64,000 bases of DNA from Sphingobacteriales bacterium 46-32 (GCA_001898485.1 MKTY01000019.1:744001-808000); one strand, 5' to 3'. Numbered from the stretch's first letter, positions 50,263 through 60,042 are shown. Numbers and translations: made by a program. Notes: generated by a model from the letters alone, not told the origin.

Positions 50263-51954
50263 ATGCGAAGAGTCGGACTATTGATCAAAAATGCCAGTGG
50301 TATTGGCTTATTATGCCTGATGGCAGCCTGTGGTAATGGCGATAAACCTGCCACGCGCGATCTGGTGCAATCACCGGATGAGCTGGATCCGAAAACAACC
50401 GAGAATATCCGGCAATTGCTGGACTATGCCGGCACACATAAACAATTGCCCGACGATTCGGCGCTGCTGTTTGACAATGCCCTGCTGAGCAAGGCCTATC
50501 AGGAGCGGGAGTATAAACCCATCTGGGGCAGCCGGGAAGAATGGCAGCCCCTGGCAGATTCTCTTTTTGGTTTTTTACAAACGGCCAAATGGTATGGTCT
50601 GTTTCCTGAAGACTATCATTTTCCCAGGCTATCTTCTATTCGCCAGCGGATTCTGGCAGATTCTGCCCGCAAAGGTGACCGCACAGATGCCGTACTCTGG
50701 GCCAGGGCCGATATCATGCTTACAGATGCTTTTGTACATATAATTAAGGACCTGAAGCTGGGCCGGTTGCCACTTGACAGTATTTCTGCCCGGAAAGACT
50801 CGGTACTGCCGGCAGACTTTTACCTGCAGCGCCTTTCTGCTGCTCGTGGCAAGCAATCGCTGGCGCTGGCGTTTTACGGTTTGGAGCCCAGGCATGAAGG
50901 ATACCGCAGATTGAAGGCGGCAATACCGGCATTTCTCGAGAATGCCAGCGACAGGGTTTACACCCGGGTACCATCGCCCAAAGACCCCGGATTTAAACAG
51001 GCATTGCAGACCCGTCTCTATGAGGGGGGCTACCTCGATCAGGATAGCATAACCGCTGATTCTGCTACCCTGGTAAAGGCTGTCAAAAAGTTTCAGGAGG
51101 AGCATAATATTGCTGTTGATGGCAGGGTGGGAGAGGGTACCGTGCGGATATTAAATACAAACGATAAAGACCGGTTCGTAAATATTGCCATAACCCTTGA
51201 CCGGTACAAGCACCTCCCCGACAGTATGCCCGGGCGTTATGTATGGGTAAATATTCCCGGTTATTACATGTTGCTGCACCAGGGAGATTCGATCAATGTG
51301 GAATCGAAAATTATCTGTGGCAAACCGGCAACCCGCACGCCTTTGCTCACGAGCGCCATATCTGAACTCATCACCTATCCGCAGTGGACGGTTCCTACCA
51401 GTATAATTGCCAAAGAAATATTGCCGGCTGTAAAACGCGATCCCGGTTACCTGGCTAAAAAAGGGTTTAGTCTGATCAATGGTAAAGGCGATGAAGTGGA
51501 TCCCTTTACTGTAGAGTGGAGCAAGTACAGCAAAGGGATTCCTTACAAAGTGGTTCAGGGCAGTGGCGATGCCAATGCCCTCGGGATACTTAAATTCAAT
51601 TTTCCCAACAAATATGCCGTATACCTGCATGATACCAACCAACGCTATCTGTTTGCCCAGGCCATGCGCTCACTGAGTCACGGTTGTGTGCGGGTGCAGT
51701 CCTGGGAAAAGCTGGCTTACAGCATTATACGCTATGATTATAAATCCAGGGAGGATGGCAAACCGTCGGCAGTGGAAGATTCTCTCAATAGTTGGTTGAA
51801 ACGCAAGGAGAAACATCATATTACGGTTAAAAACAGGCTGCCTGTATTTATCCGTTACTTTACCTGCGAGTGGCGAAACAACCGGCTTCTTTTCTATGAT
51901 GACATCTATGGAGAAGACCGGCTGGCGCGGCGTCAGTATTTTGCCGGAAAATAG
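50263..51954 (+). CDS. YcbB-like L,D-transpeptidase lipoprotein
   Basis: A 563-residue predicted lipoprotein (CLMAACG, Cys23). The N-terminal 60-250 is helical with a scaffold-like region as in YcbB, then a peptidoglycan-binding helix bundle (about 245-300: LQTRLYEGGYLDQDSITADSATLVKAVKKFQEEHNIAVDGRVGEGTVRIL), then the YkuD domain (about 315-520). The catalytic motif is SHGCVRV with Cys475 and the His two residues before it. L,D-transpeptidases form 3-3 cross-links in peptidoglycan or attach lipoproteins. It stands alone. Confidence 0.92.
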   Translation: MRRVGLLIKNASGIGLLCLMAACGNGDKPATRDLVQSPDELDPKTTENIRQLLDYAGTHKQLPDDSALLFDNALLSKAYQEREYKPIWGSREEWQPLADSLFGFLQTAKWYGLFPEDYHFPRLSSIRQRILADSARKGDRTDAVLWARADIMLTDAFVHIIKDLKLGRLPLDSISARKDSVLPADFYLQRLSAARGKQSLALAFYGLEPRHEGYRRLKAAIPAFLENASDRVYTRVPSPKDPGFKQALQTRLYEGGYLDQDSITADSATLVKAVKKFQEEHNIAVDGRVGEGTVRILNTNDKDRFVNIAITLDRYKHLPDSMPGRYVWVNIPGYYMLLHQGDSINVESKIICGKPATRTPLLTSAISELITYPQWTVPTSIIAKEILPAVKRDPGYLAKKGFSLINGKGDEVDPFTVEWSKYSKGIPYKVVQGSGDANALGILKFNFPNKYAVYLHDTNQRYLFAQAMRSLSHGCVRVQSWEKLAYSIIRYDYKSREDGKPSAVEDSLNSWLKRKEKHHITVKNRLPVFIRYFTCEWRNNRLLFYDDIYGEDRLARRQYFAGK

Positions 51955-52033
51955 GCGTCCGTGCTGACAAAAAAACAAGGGGATAACACAAAAATCTCCA
52001 CTCAAATTGGTGAATATGAGTGGAATAATTTAT

Positions 52034-52064
52034 TTTAGGATATAGGACAGACCTGTTATTTTTG
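52034..52064 (+). promoter_or_regulatory. Promoter of the OmpA-family gene
   Basis: TTTA (52034-52037), a 19-base spacer, then TATTTTTG (52057-52064). One mismatch in the -33, the rest consensus. The ATG is at 52094. Confidence 0.65.
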
Positions 52065-52093
52065 TCACGTTTATCAAACCAAACTATCTCTTT

Positions 52094-53422
52094 ATGAAGA
52101 AGATCCTAGCCGTTCTTTTGGCCTTGTATCTGTTTGTGCCTGCAAGCTTCGGGCAGGACGATGAAGTAAGGCCGGCAGCCATTGGCCTTAGCTATGTTCT
52201 GAACGATTTTCGGACAGCTAATCTGATACGGACTACCTCACTCTCTTCTGTTTTAGCGAACAAGCAATGGACCAAGCCCAAACAAATGAGCCCCGGTATT
52301 GCTGTGAGCTATTTCAAAGGCTTATATAAAAAAGTGGATTTTGCCGGTACAGCCGCATTCTCCTTTCTGCGTTACCCCATGACAGGCAAGACTTTTTTTG
52401 CTGATCGTCTGCTGGTAGAAACAGATGCCTCTCTGAATCTGAAAATGGTTTCTGAAAAATACTGGGTACAACCATACCTCATTGCAGGTATCGGTGCAAG
52501 TATGTATGCCGGTAAATATTTTGGTGCTTTTATACCTACTGGTGTTGGTCTGAAAGTAAATTTCTTTGATGATGCACACCTGTTTGTGACCTCACAGTAC
52601 CGGATTCCCGTAACAACGGAAACCACCAACTACCATTTCTTCAATCAATTTGGTATTGCCGGACGTATTGGTAAGAAAAAAGAGCCCGCTCCGCTGAAAC
52701 CCCTGCCTCCGGCTCCGACTCCTCCTGTTGATACCGATAAGGATGGAATTGTTGATAGCCTCGATAAATGTCCGACTGTACCAGGTCTGGCCAAATACCA
52801 GGGTTGCCCCATCCCAGATACAGATAAGGATGGTATCAATGATGAAGAAGATAAATGCCCCACAGTAGCCGGCCTGGCCCGCTACCAGGGTTGTCCTATT
52901 CCCGATACGGATAAAGATGGTATCAATGATGAGGAAGATAAATGCCCCACTGAAGCCGGTCCCGCCAGCAATAATGGCTGTCCTTTCGTTGATACAGATG
53001 GCGATGGTATCATAGACCAGGAAGATTGGTGCCCCAACGAAAAAGGTCTGCCTGAGAATCACGGATGTCCCAAACTGGAAGAGTACAACTTCAATGCGAA
53101 GAGTGTTCAGTTTGCCACCGGTAGCGCCAAACTGCTGCCTTCGGCTACTAAAGAACTCGACAAACTGGTGACTATCCTCAATGAGCATGCTAATTTCAAT
53201 ATCAGCATCGAAGGTCATACTGATAACACGGGTAAACCTGCATTAAACCAAACCCTGTCTGCCAAACGTGCAGAGGCTGTGAAAGCGTACCTCGTGAAAA
53301 AAGGTATCAGTGCTGAACGTCTGTCTGCTGCCGGTTTTGGACAGGACCAGCCGATTGAGGATAATAAAACAGTAAAAGGCCGCGCCGCCAACCGCCGTGT
53401 GGAATTCAAGCTGGTAAAATAA
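52094..53422 (+). CDS. OmpA-family protein with thrombospondin type 3 repeats
   Basis: A 442-residue outer-membrane protein. Signal peptide (MKKILAVLLALYLFVPASFGQ), a beta-barrel region (about 22-195), a Pro-rich linker (PAPLKPLPPAPTPPVDTDK), four thrombospondin type 3 (calcium-binding) repeats of 29 residues (about 213-328, D.DKDGI.D..DKCP pattern), and a C-terminal OmpA domain (about 335-442: FNISIEGHTDNTGKPALNQTLSAKRAEAVKAYLVKKG...GRAANRRVEFKL) that binds peptidoglycan non-covalently. It should link the outer membrane to the wall. Confidence 0.93.
   Translation: MKKILAVLLALYLFVPASFGQDDEVRPAAIGLSYVLNDFRTANLIRTTSLSSVLANKQWTKPKQMSPGIAVSYFKGLYKKVDFAGTAAFSFLRYPMTGKTFFADRLLVETDASLNLKMVSEKYWVQPYLIAGIGASMYAGKYFGAFIPTGVGLKVNFFDDAHLFVTSQYRIPVTTETTNYHFFNQFGIAGRIGKKKEPAPLKPLPPAPTPPVDTDKDGIVDSLDKCPTVPGLAKYQGCPIPDTDKDGINDEEDKCPTVAGLARYQGCPIPDTDKDGINDEEDKCPTEAGPASNNGCPFVDTDGDGIIDQEDWCPNEKGLPENHGCPKLEEYNFNAKSVQFATGSAKLLPSATKELDKLVTILNEHANFNISIEGHTDNTGKPALNQTLSAKRAEAVKAYLVKKGISAERLSAAGFGQDQPIEDNKTVKGRAANRRVEFKLVK
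52730..53077 (+). repeat. Four 87-bp tandem repeats inside the OmpA-family gene
   Basis: The units begin at GAT codons 52730, 52817, 52904 and 52991, exactly 87 bases apart. Units 2 and 3 are near-identical over most of their length, pointing to a recent duplication. Each encodes one calcium-binding thrombospondin type 3 repeat. Confidence 0.9.
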
Positions 53423-53441
53423 TTTTTCATACCTATTTTTT

Positions 53442-53478
53442 GCAAACCCCTTCCCAACAGGAAGGGGTTTGTTGTTTA
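53442..53478 (+). terminator. Terminator after the OmpA-family gene
   Basis: Perfect 12-bp stem CAAACCCCTTCC (53443-53454) / GGAAGGGGTTTG (53460-53471), loop CAACA, then TTGTTT. Confidence 0.9.
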
Positions 53479-53838
53479 TAGAATGTCGCGCTGGCGATAG
53501 GTGATTTCACGCAGTGCCGGTATTGGGTTTCCTGCTGAGCGTAGAAAAAGTTTAAAAGAAATAATTAAAAAATAAGTGTTAACGATTATTAAGTACAGGT
53601 GTTTGTGCAGATTAGTGTAGGTAAATAATACTAATTTCTGATTTTTTTATATGCAAACACTTAACATCTGATTTTTCGTATTTATGTTTATGTCCTGAAA
53701 GACAACTTTTAATTAAAACCAATATCCACCATGCCCCGCACTATGCACCCCTTGCGTGCGCGAATAACCTGACTGTAAAAGTCCACCCACATTCGCAGCA
53801 TTTTTCATTCCACCATACATACTGATAAAGTCAATCCA
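53479..53838. other. Long leader region before the 1115-residue secreted protein
   Basis: About 360 bases with no gene that I can support. A very AT-rich part (53560-53720) probably contains the promoter of the downstream gene. No exact TAnnTTTG is seen. A 13-codon frame at 53731 (MPRTMHPLRARIT) is probably spurious. The second part (53720-53838) is C-rich and looks like an untranslated leader. Confidence 0.4.
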
Positions 53839-56800
53839 ATGAAACCCATCATCCGAACCATGCTATTGCTGGTACTGATCAGCTGTAGCACCAAGTCTAT
53901 CTATGCGCAGTTAAGCGATCTGCATTATCTGCCACCATTGAAACAACGCAGTACTGCCTTTGTAGATCAGTTGATTTACCTGTCTACACCAGAGACCACG
54001 GCATTTACTGTTACTGCCTATCGCGGTACCAGTACCACTCCGCTTACTACCTTTACGATTTCCAAATCGAGTGGCGCAACCTATAATCCTGGTAATGGAG
54101 ACAACGATCTTACACTGCTTACCGAAGCCAAAACGGGCTCTGTACAAAGCAATGCCGGTTTGCGTTTTGAAGCGGCAGATGGTCACAAGTTTTACGTAAA
54201 CTGGCGGGGCAGATCAGCCAGCCAGGCCTCCTCACTGACCTCCAAAGGCCGTGCAGCACTGGGAACAGCCTTTAAATGGGTGGGAGCTCCGAACAGGGGA
54301 ACGAATGCAGCCATGTTGTCGAACTCGCTGGGTATTATGGCTACAGAAGACAATACTACCGTTACTATTTTTGGTTATGACCCCAACTGTACATTCCGGC
54401 TGGGTACAACAGAGGTTGGTATTACAGATGATGTCATCACCATTAGTTTGAATAAAGGCCAGACCTATGTACTGGAAGCTCCCGTAAGCACTACTTCCAA
54501 CTACAACCGCAACGGATGGATTGGTGCCAGCATTACATCCAACAAAGCAATAGCCGTAAACTTTGGGCAGATGCATTTTCAGCCGCGTACGGTCAATAGC
54601 CAGGACTGTGGTATCGACCAGATCATTCCGGAAAATACGCTGGGCAAAGAATATATCTTTGTGCGGGCAAATGGTACCGACTCGCTGGAAGTGCCGGTGA
54701 TCATCGCCACGCAAAATGATACGAAGATTTATGTAAATGGAAGCAATACGCCTATAGCTACGCTCAATAATGGCGATTATTTTGAAATACCGTCTACCAA
54801 TTATTCCCAGTCATCTCCATCGGGCAACGTAGCAGGAGGTAACCTGTATGTTCGGACATCGAAGGAAGCCTATGCGATACAATCAATCGGCGGAGCAAGT
54901 AATGAAGCTACTGCCGATATCAATTTCATTGCTCCGGTAAACTGTCTGCTGGCTAATAAAATGGATTATATTCCTACGGTAGATAATATTGCCGGACAGG
55001 CTATCAGCGGTGGAATTACTATTATTGCTTCTGCACTTATTGACGATGCTAATATTACTGTAACAAGTAATGGTTCTGCCGTTGCTACGAGTACGCTTAC
55101 CGCGGCTAAAAAAACTGTTGCAGGTACGTCTGACTGGAAGACATATTATCTGGCGGGTCTCACAGGCAATGTATCTGTATCAGCAAATGGACCAATAGCT
55201 GTAGGATATTTTGGTTTCTCCGGTGTAATTGGCGCCTCCGGTTATTTTTCCGGATTTGAAACCATTCCTACTATCGAAGTACAGCGTATTGGCGACGGTT
55301 GTCTGCCGAGTACTATATTGTCTGCCACGCCCGGCTTTACTGCTTATACCTGGTACAGAGATGGCGAACTGGTGCCCGGCATTAAAACCAATTCTTATGC
55401 CCCTGACAAAGCAGGCAAGTTTACAGTAACGGTTTCGAATGGCAGTTGCTCTTATACATCAGCCAATCAATATATCTATGATTGCAATCCCGAGATTATT
55501 GTCAATACCACCGCCGATAAAAACGGTATTCTGGCTGGCGAAACGGTTAAATTCCAGGTGTCTGTTCGTTATCTCAGCGATGTGAATGTAACCAATCTGG
55601 TATTGACAAACCTGGTGCCTTCCAATGTAACGGTTACCGGCACTTCTGCTACCTATGGTACTGTCAGCAATACTGGTTCTACCTATACGTGGAATATTGG
55701 TACCATGCGCAACGGAGAAGAGCATTTGCTTACGATCACTGCTGTGGGTAATACAGTGTCTTCTCCCACTACAGGAACCCTTACAGTATCTAAAACACAA
55801 ACATTTGCCCTGGGAACTGAAGCCAATAAAGTGCCGGATGATTTTTCAGAAACAGTGACGGTGTACAGTGCGCTCGAAGCCGAGCCCACTGCTCATCCTA
55901 CCGGCTTATATTTTACCAACACAGGATCGGCGCATCCCTACAACAATGTGCTGAATTTTACTGCATCAGCTTCTGCAGACGGCTACCTGGTAGTACGTAA
56001 GACAGGTACGGAGCCTACTTTTGTGCCTGTAGATGGAACAAGCTACACTGCAGGGCCCAATGGCGGCAATGAAATTGTGTATGTGGGTAGTCTTACCCGC
56101 GTAACAGATATGCTGGCATCGCCCGCAACCGATTATCACTATGCCATTTATCCATACAAGGGTGGTGGTGCAGCCACCAATTACCTGACCACAAACCCGG
56201 TAAAAGCAGTGATCAATAACCGTGTTGCTGATAATTTTGCCATGGCCACTTCGACCAAAAGCTCTTCAGCAGGTCTGGCCGATGAAGGCGTAAACGTAAC
56301 CTTTGTGAATGGGGTGGTAAGCGGTGGCACTACCATTACTGCAGAAAAATTCAAGGATGTACGTCCCGCCAATTTTACCCGCGGTCTGCCATCGGGGTTG
56401 CAGTCGGTTAAGAAATTGTATTATACCGTCACATCATCTGCAGCTAATCCCGGCAATTATGTGATTGTGCTCGATTTCTCCGAATTGAATATGACAGAGG
56501 CGGAATGGGATGCAGCTCGTGTGCTCAAACGCAGTAACTCCAGTGTTGCCTGGGAAGAGATTACCAGCAAGGTGGTTAATCGTAAAACGGATGGCTTGCT
56601 GGGGAAACTGGTCATTACCGGCCTTAGCAGCTTCTCCGATTTTGCAATTGGCTCAACCGAATCAACCCTTCCTGTGACCTGGCTCGACTTTACGGCCAAA
56701 CTGCAGGCTGGCGTAGTGGCCCTGGAATGGAAAACAGCCAGCGAGCAAAACACAAAGGATTTTGTAATACAGCATAGTACCAATGGTATGGACTGGACCG

Positions 56801-57186
56801 ATGCGGGCACTGTTGCTGCCGCCGGCAATAGCGCCACCGTTCGCTCATACCGCTTTGTGCATAATACGCCGGTAGCAGGGGCCAACTACTATCGTCTGTT
56901 ACAGCGCGACCTGGATGGAAGATCCAGCTACAGCATTGTCAAAATGCTGAGTGTTTCGGGAAGCGGAGCAAAACCGGTGATACTGGGCAATCCCGTTGAA
57001 AACGGTTTGCTGGAATTGAGCATTGGTGAAAATGCCCGCGTATCGCTGAAAAGCATGGATGGCCGCACGCTTTATGTCAAACAACTGAATAAAGGAAAAC
57101 ATCAGATTAATGTTCAGCACTTATCAACCGGAACCTATGTATTGCAGGTAAACCAGGAAGTAATGAAAGTGATGATAAAAAAATAA
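53839..57186 (+). CDS. IgGFc-binding-like T9SS surface protein
   Basis: A 1115-residue secreted protein. Signal peptide (to about residue 24, SIYAQ). N-terminal half (about 30-450) has IgGFc-binding-like features (FYVNWRGRSA, GIMATEDNTTVTIFGYDPN, LNKGQTYVLEA, IGASITSNKAIAVNFGQMHFQP, RTSKEAYAIQSIGG). Then an Ig-like Cys-containing segment, a DUF11-like conserved repeat (ITVNTTADKNGILAGETVKFQVSVRYLSDVNVTNLVLTNLVPSNVTVTG...), and a fibronectin-like block. The C terminus has PVTWLDFTAKLQAGVVALEWKTASEQNTKDFVIQHS followed by a type A T9SS sorting domain ending LSTGTYVLQVNQEVMKVMIKK. A surface adhesin is likely; its ligand is unknown. Confidence 0.88.
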   Translation: MKPIIRTMLLLVLISCSTKSIYAQLSDLHYLPPLKQRSTAFVDQLIYLSTPETTAFTVTAYRGTSTTPLTTFTISKSSGATYNPGNGDNDLTLLTEAKTGSVQSNAGLRFEAADGHKFYVNWRGRSASQASSLTSKGRAALGTAFKWVGAPNRGTNAAMLSNSLGIMATEDNTTVTIFGYDPNCTFRLGTTEVGITDDVITISLNKGQTYVLEAPVSTTSNYNRNGWIGASITSNKAIAVNFGQMHFQPRTVNSQDCGIDQIIPENTLGKEYIFVRANGTDSLEVPVIIATQNDTKIYVNGSNTPIATLNNGDYFEIPSTNYSQSSPSGNVAGGNLYVRTSKEAYAIQSIGGASNEATADINFIAPVNCLLANKMDYIPTVDNIAGQAISGGITIIASALIDDANITVTSNGSAVATSTLTAAKKTVAGTSDWKTYYLAGLTGNVSVSANGPIAVGYFGFSGVIGASGYFSGFETIPTIEVQRIGDGCLPSTILSATPGFTAYTWYRDGELVPGIKTNSYAPDKAGKFTVTVSNGSCSYTSANQYIYDCNPEIIVNTTADKNGILAGETVKFQVSVRYLSDVNVTNLVLTNLVPSNVTVTGTSATYGTVSNTGSTYTWNIGTMRNGEEHLLTITAVGNTVSSPTTGTLTVSKTQTFALGTEANKVPDDFSETVTVYSALEAEPTAHPTGLYFTNTGSAHPYNNVLNFTASASADGYLVVRKTGTEPTFVPVDGTSYTAGPNGGNEIVYVGSLTRVTDMLASPATDYHYAIYPYKGGGAATNYLTTNPVKAVINNRVADNFAMATSTKSSSAGLADEGVNVTFVNGVVSGGTTITAEKFKDVRPANFTRGLPSGLQSVKKLYYTVTSSAANPGNYVIVLDFSELNMTEAEWDAARVLKRSNSSVAWEEITSKVVNRKTDGLLGKLVITGLSSFSDFAIGSTESTLPVTWLDFTAKLQAGVVALEWKTASEQNTKDFVIQHSTNGMDWTDAGTVAAAGNSATVRSYRFVHNTPVAGANYYRLLQRDLDGRSSYSIVKMLSVSGSGAKPVILGNPVENGLLELSIGENARVSLKSMDGRTLYVKQLNKGKHQINVQHLSTGTYVLQVNQEVMKVMIKK

Positions 57187-57364
57187 TCAGCGTATTGATT
57201 ATTTAACAGTATGCATATTACCGGGATCACTTTTGTGATCCCGGTTTTTATTTATACAGGGTTGTATCCGGGCGGCTATACGGAACCTGTTGCAAATAAA
57301 CGCAGCCATATGACCATGAAACGACGTATTTTAGTAGTCAATACCTGCCATAACAAAACCGATC

Positions 57365-58348
57365 ATGATGCGCCTGTTTGTTTATCTGCCATTTATTATC
57401 CTGTCTATCGCCTGCAACAACAAGGAGAAAAACGAAAAACCTGTCACTACCGATCCTTATCCCACACTGGAAGTGCAGCGGGCTGCACTGGCCGGCAAGC
57501 CTTATGCCACACCGGTACGTTTAATAGACAGTCTGCAACTGATCAGTGACCTGCAGTTTCTTTCATCGGCAGCCTGCGAAGGGCGTGAGCCGGGTACAGC
57601 GGGTCATGCACTGGCCAGGACACGCATACTGGAACGGCTGAGGGCAACTGCGGTAGATAGCCTGGGCGGTTCTTTGATTCAGCCGTTCAGCAGTAGCAAC
57701 ATCAATGGCAGTACAGAAGGGTTGAATGTGATTGGTTGGGTAAAAGGAACCAGTAATGCCGGTAAGTATCTCGTACTTACTGCTCATTATGATCATCTGG
57801 GCAAAGACGGAAGTACTATTTATTATGGGGCAGACGATAATGCCAGTGGAGTGGCCTGTCTGCTGGCGCTGGCAGACTATTTTAAAGCACACCCCCGGCC
57901 ATACTCTATTGTATTTGCTGTACTCGACAGGGAAGAAACAGGGCTCCGGGGAGCCTATGCTGCGGTAGACTGGCTGCAGGCAAAACTGGGTAATCAGGCA
58001 CTGGCATTTAATATCAATATGGATATGATTGCGCGTAGCGATAAAGGGGAAATATTCGTGTCTGGTGTAAAACACTTTCCCGATTATGCCTATGTGGTAA
58101 ATGATGTGCAGCCATATACCAATGTAAAGGTTTTAATGGGGCACGATAGCGGTTCACCGGGCGATGACTGGACGCTGCAGAGCGATCATGCTGCTTTCTA
58201 TGCAAAGCAGATCCCTTTCCTGTATGTCGGAGTGGAAGATCATCCGGATTATCATAAGCCTACAGATACATTTGAGCGGGTCAATCTTTCTGATTATCTC
58301 GAGAACTGTAATATGGTTCTTCAAATGATAAAAGCGCTTCGCCTGTAA
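57365..58348 (+). CDS. M28-family zinc metallopeptidase lipoprotein
   Basis: A 327-residue predicted lipoprotein (FIILSIAC, Cys17) of the M28 aminopeptidase family. Metal ligands are visible in order: His/Asp in TAHYDHLG, Asp in YGADDNASG, Glu-Glu in LDREETGLRG, Asp in NMDMIAR and His in EDHPDYHKPTD. It probably acts on the outside of the outer membrane on peptide N-termini. Family members include aminopeptidases and glutaminyl cyclases, so the exact substrate is unknown. The stop codon is inside the 5' arm of the terminator hairpin. Confidence 0.93.
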   Translation: MMRLFVYLPFIILSIACNNKEKNEKPVTTDPYPTLEVQRAALAGKPYATPVRLIDSLQLISDLQFLSSAACEGREPGTAGHALARTRILERLRATAVDSLGGSLIQPFSSSNINGSTEGLNVIGWVKGTSNAGKYLVLTAHYDHLGKDGSTIYYGADDNASGVACLLALADYFKAHPRPYSIVFAVLDREETGLRGAYAAVDWLQAKLGNQALAFNINMDMIARSDKGEIFVSGVKHFPDYAYVVNDVQPYTNVKVLMGHDSGSPGDDWTLQSDHAAFYAKQIPFLYVGVEDHPDYHKPTDTFERVNLSDYLENCNMVLQMIKALRL

Positions 58349-58366
58349 AGGGAAGCGCTTTTATTA
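58330..58366 (+). terminator. Terminator overlapping the end of the M28 peptidase gene
   Basis: Perfect 11-bp stem AAAAGCGCTTC (58330-58340) / GAAGCGCTTTT (58352-58362), with an 11-base loop containing the TAA stop. It lies between convergent genes and can serve both. Confidence 0.85.
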
Positions 58367-58386
58367 TCGGCGTGATTATTTTTCTA

Positions 58387-59532
58387 TTAGATCTTAACCC
58401 AGGCCTGTTTGCGGGTACTTTCCAGTATACGCTCGCAAATAAGCAGTTCCCGGTACCCATCGGCAAAAGTGGGATAGCTGGGATTGTCTGGCTGACGGCC
58501 AGCCGCCACAGCCTGATATACTTCTTTGAAGAGTTGCTTGGAAGTATCGGGGAAACCTTCATTATGTCCTCCCGGAAAACTCATAATCTCCCGTGCTTCC
58601 GGATAGGCCAATGCGGGATCGCGCAAGAGTGATTCATTATATCCATCGCGGTTGCCGATCCAGAGTTCGTTGGGAGCTTCTGAATTCCAGGCAAAGGTTT
58701 TTTTAGAGCCGGAGATTTCCAGCCGGAGTTGGTTCTTGCGGCCGGCAGATACCTGCGATACAGTGATGCTGCCCCGGTTGCCATTATCGAAGCGAAGCAA
58801 TACGTTGGCATGATCTTCTGTAGTAATGGGTACATCTGCATAATCTTCGGGCTGCAGCATTTTACCGGAATAGGTTTCCACGGCTTTGAGTGGTTTCTTC
58901 CTTGTTTTATGGATCGTATTGAAATCGGCCATAACCTCTGTAGTGCGGAGACCGGTAATGTATTCAATGATATCCATCAGGTGAGAACCGATATCGGCGA
59001 TAGCGCGTGAGTCGCCCGATTTGTCGGGCTCAAGGCGCCAGTTATAATCCGTAGCATAAAACAGCCAGTCCTGCAGGTAAGAGCCAAGTATGGAATAAAT
59101 TTCTCCCAGATCGCCTTTTTCGCGCATGGTCTTCATTTGTCTGACCAGGGGGTAATAGCGCAGGTTGAAGTGTACGGCATTTACCAGTCCGGTTTGCCTG
59201 GCCAGTTCCACCAGTTCTTCTGCTTCTTTAAGATCTTTGGCCAATGGCTTTTCACATACCACATGTTTACCTGCCAGCAGCGCTGCCTTTGATTGGGGAT
59301 AGTGTAAAAAATTTGGTGTACAGATATGTACAGCTGTAATATCGGGCATAGCGAGCAACTCGTCAAATGTGCAGGCGCGTTCAATACCCAGTTGGGCTGC
59401 CTTTTGGCGTGCCAGTTCGGCAGTAGCTTCACAGAGTGCCGTTACTTCCACATTGGGCAGGCGTCGCAGTGCTTCAATGTGAGCAGGACCGATAAAGCCG
59501 GTACCCACTACACCAACTTTGATTTTGGACAT
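58387..59532 (-). CDS. Gfo/Idh/MocA family oxidoreductase
   Basis: A 381-residue NAD(P)-dependent oxidoreductase. N-terminal Rossmann domain: KIKVGVVGTGFIGPAHIEALRRLPNVEVTALCE; the nucleotide contact segment DITAVHICTPNFLHYPQSKAALLAGKHVVCEKPLAKDLKE contains the EKP motif with the catalytic Lys. The C-terminal domain (about 130-381) holds DIGSHLMDIIEYITGL, with the His of the active site. Members act on sugars, myo-inositol or related alcohols; the neighbours do not specify the substrate. No signal peptide is present. Confidence 0.95.
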   Translation of the reverse strand: MSKIKVGVVGTGFIGPAHIEALRRLPNVEVTALCEATAELARQKAAQLGIERACTFDELLAMPDITAVHICTPNFLHYPQSKAALLAGKHVVCEKPLAKDLKEAEELVELARQTGLVNAVHFNLRYYPLVRQMKTMREKGDLGEIYSILGSYLQDWLFYATDYNWRLEPDKSGDSRAIADIGSHLMDIIEYITGLRTTEVMADFNTIHKTRKKPLKAVETYSGKMLQPEDYADVPITTEDHANVLLRFDNGNRGSITVSQVSAGRKNQLRLEISGSKKTFAWNSEAPNELWIGNRDGYNESLLRDPALAYPEAREIMSFPGGHNEGFPDTSKQLFKEVYQAVAAGRQPDNPSYPTFADGYRELLICERILESTRKQAWVKI

Positions 59533-59574
59533 GATCAGAAAGATGAAAGGGGTGAATAATCTGGTTGGATATAC

Positions 59575-59600
59575 AAAAGCCAGTAGCGGAGGCTACTGGC
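59575..59600 (-). terminator. Terminator of the glycine-rich RNA-binding protein gene
   Basis: On the minus strand the 9-bp stem GCCAGTAGC / GCTACTGGC (59600-59579) with loop CTCC, followed by TTTTG, directly downstream of the RRM gene. Confidence 0.85.
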
Positions 59601-59619
59601 CGGATGCTAAAAAGAGTTA

Positions 59620-60042
59620 TTACTTATTGTACCGGTCGCGCTGATCAGGGCGATAACCACCGCCACTGTTACCACCACCACGATAACCGCCGCCGCCGCC
59701 ACCGCGATAGCCGCCACCACCACCGCCGCCACGGTATCCACCACCACCACTGTTACCACCACCACGATAACCGCCACCGCCACCACCGGTATTGCCACCG
59801 GGGCGATCATCAGCTGCTTTTACAACCAGGGGTTTTTTACCCAGTGAAATATCGTTGAGGTTTTCAATAGCATCTTTTGCTTCTGCTTCATTTTCCATTT
59901 CCACAAAACCAAAACCTTTACTCTTTCCGGTTTCCCGGTCAATGGCCACTTTAGCGGATATGATAGTGCCGAATTTCTCAAAAATCTCAGTCAGTTCTGC
60001 ATCATCCAGATCATACGGCAGGCCGGCAACAAATATTTTCAT
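59620..60042 (-). CDS. Glycine-rich RNA-binding protein with one RRM
   Basis: A 140-residue cytoplasmic protein. The RRM (about 1-77) has RNP2 KIFVAGLPYD and RNP1 KGFGFVEM with the expected aromatic residues. The C-terminal tail (83-130) consists of GGGGYRGGG-type repeats, a low-complexity part like that of plant and cyanobacterial glycine-rich RNA-binding proteins. A role in RNA chaperoning or cold response is inference. The low-complexity DNA is where length variants should appear. Confidence 0.92.
   Translation of the reverse strand: MKIFVAGLPYDLDDAELTEIFEKFGTIISAKVAIDRETGKSKGFGFVEMENEAEAKDAIENLNDISLGKKPLVVKAADDRPGGNTGGGGGGYRGGGNSGGGGYRGGGGGGGYRGGGGGGYRGGGNSGGGYRPDQRDRYNK

Noticed and set aside
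59640-59810. Short regular repeats that could suggest a CRISPR array
   Set aside because: They are GGN/CCN codon repeats of the glycine-rich tail of an RRM protein, without spacers of constant length or unique sequence.
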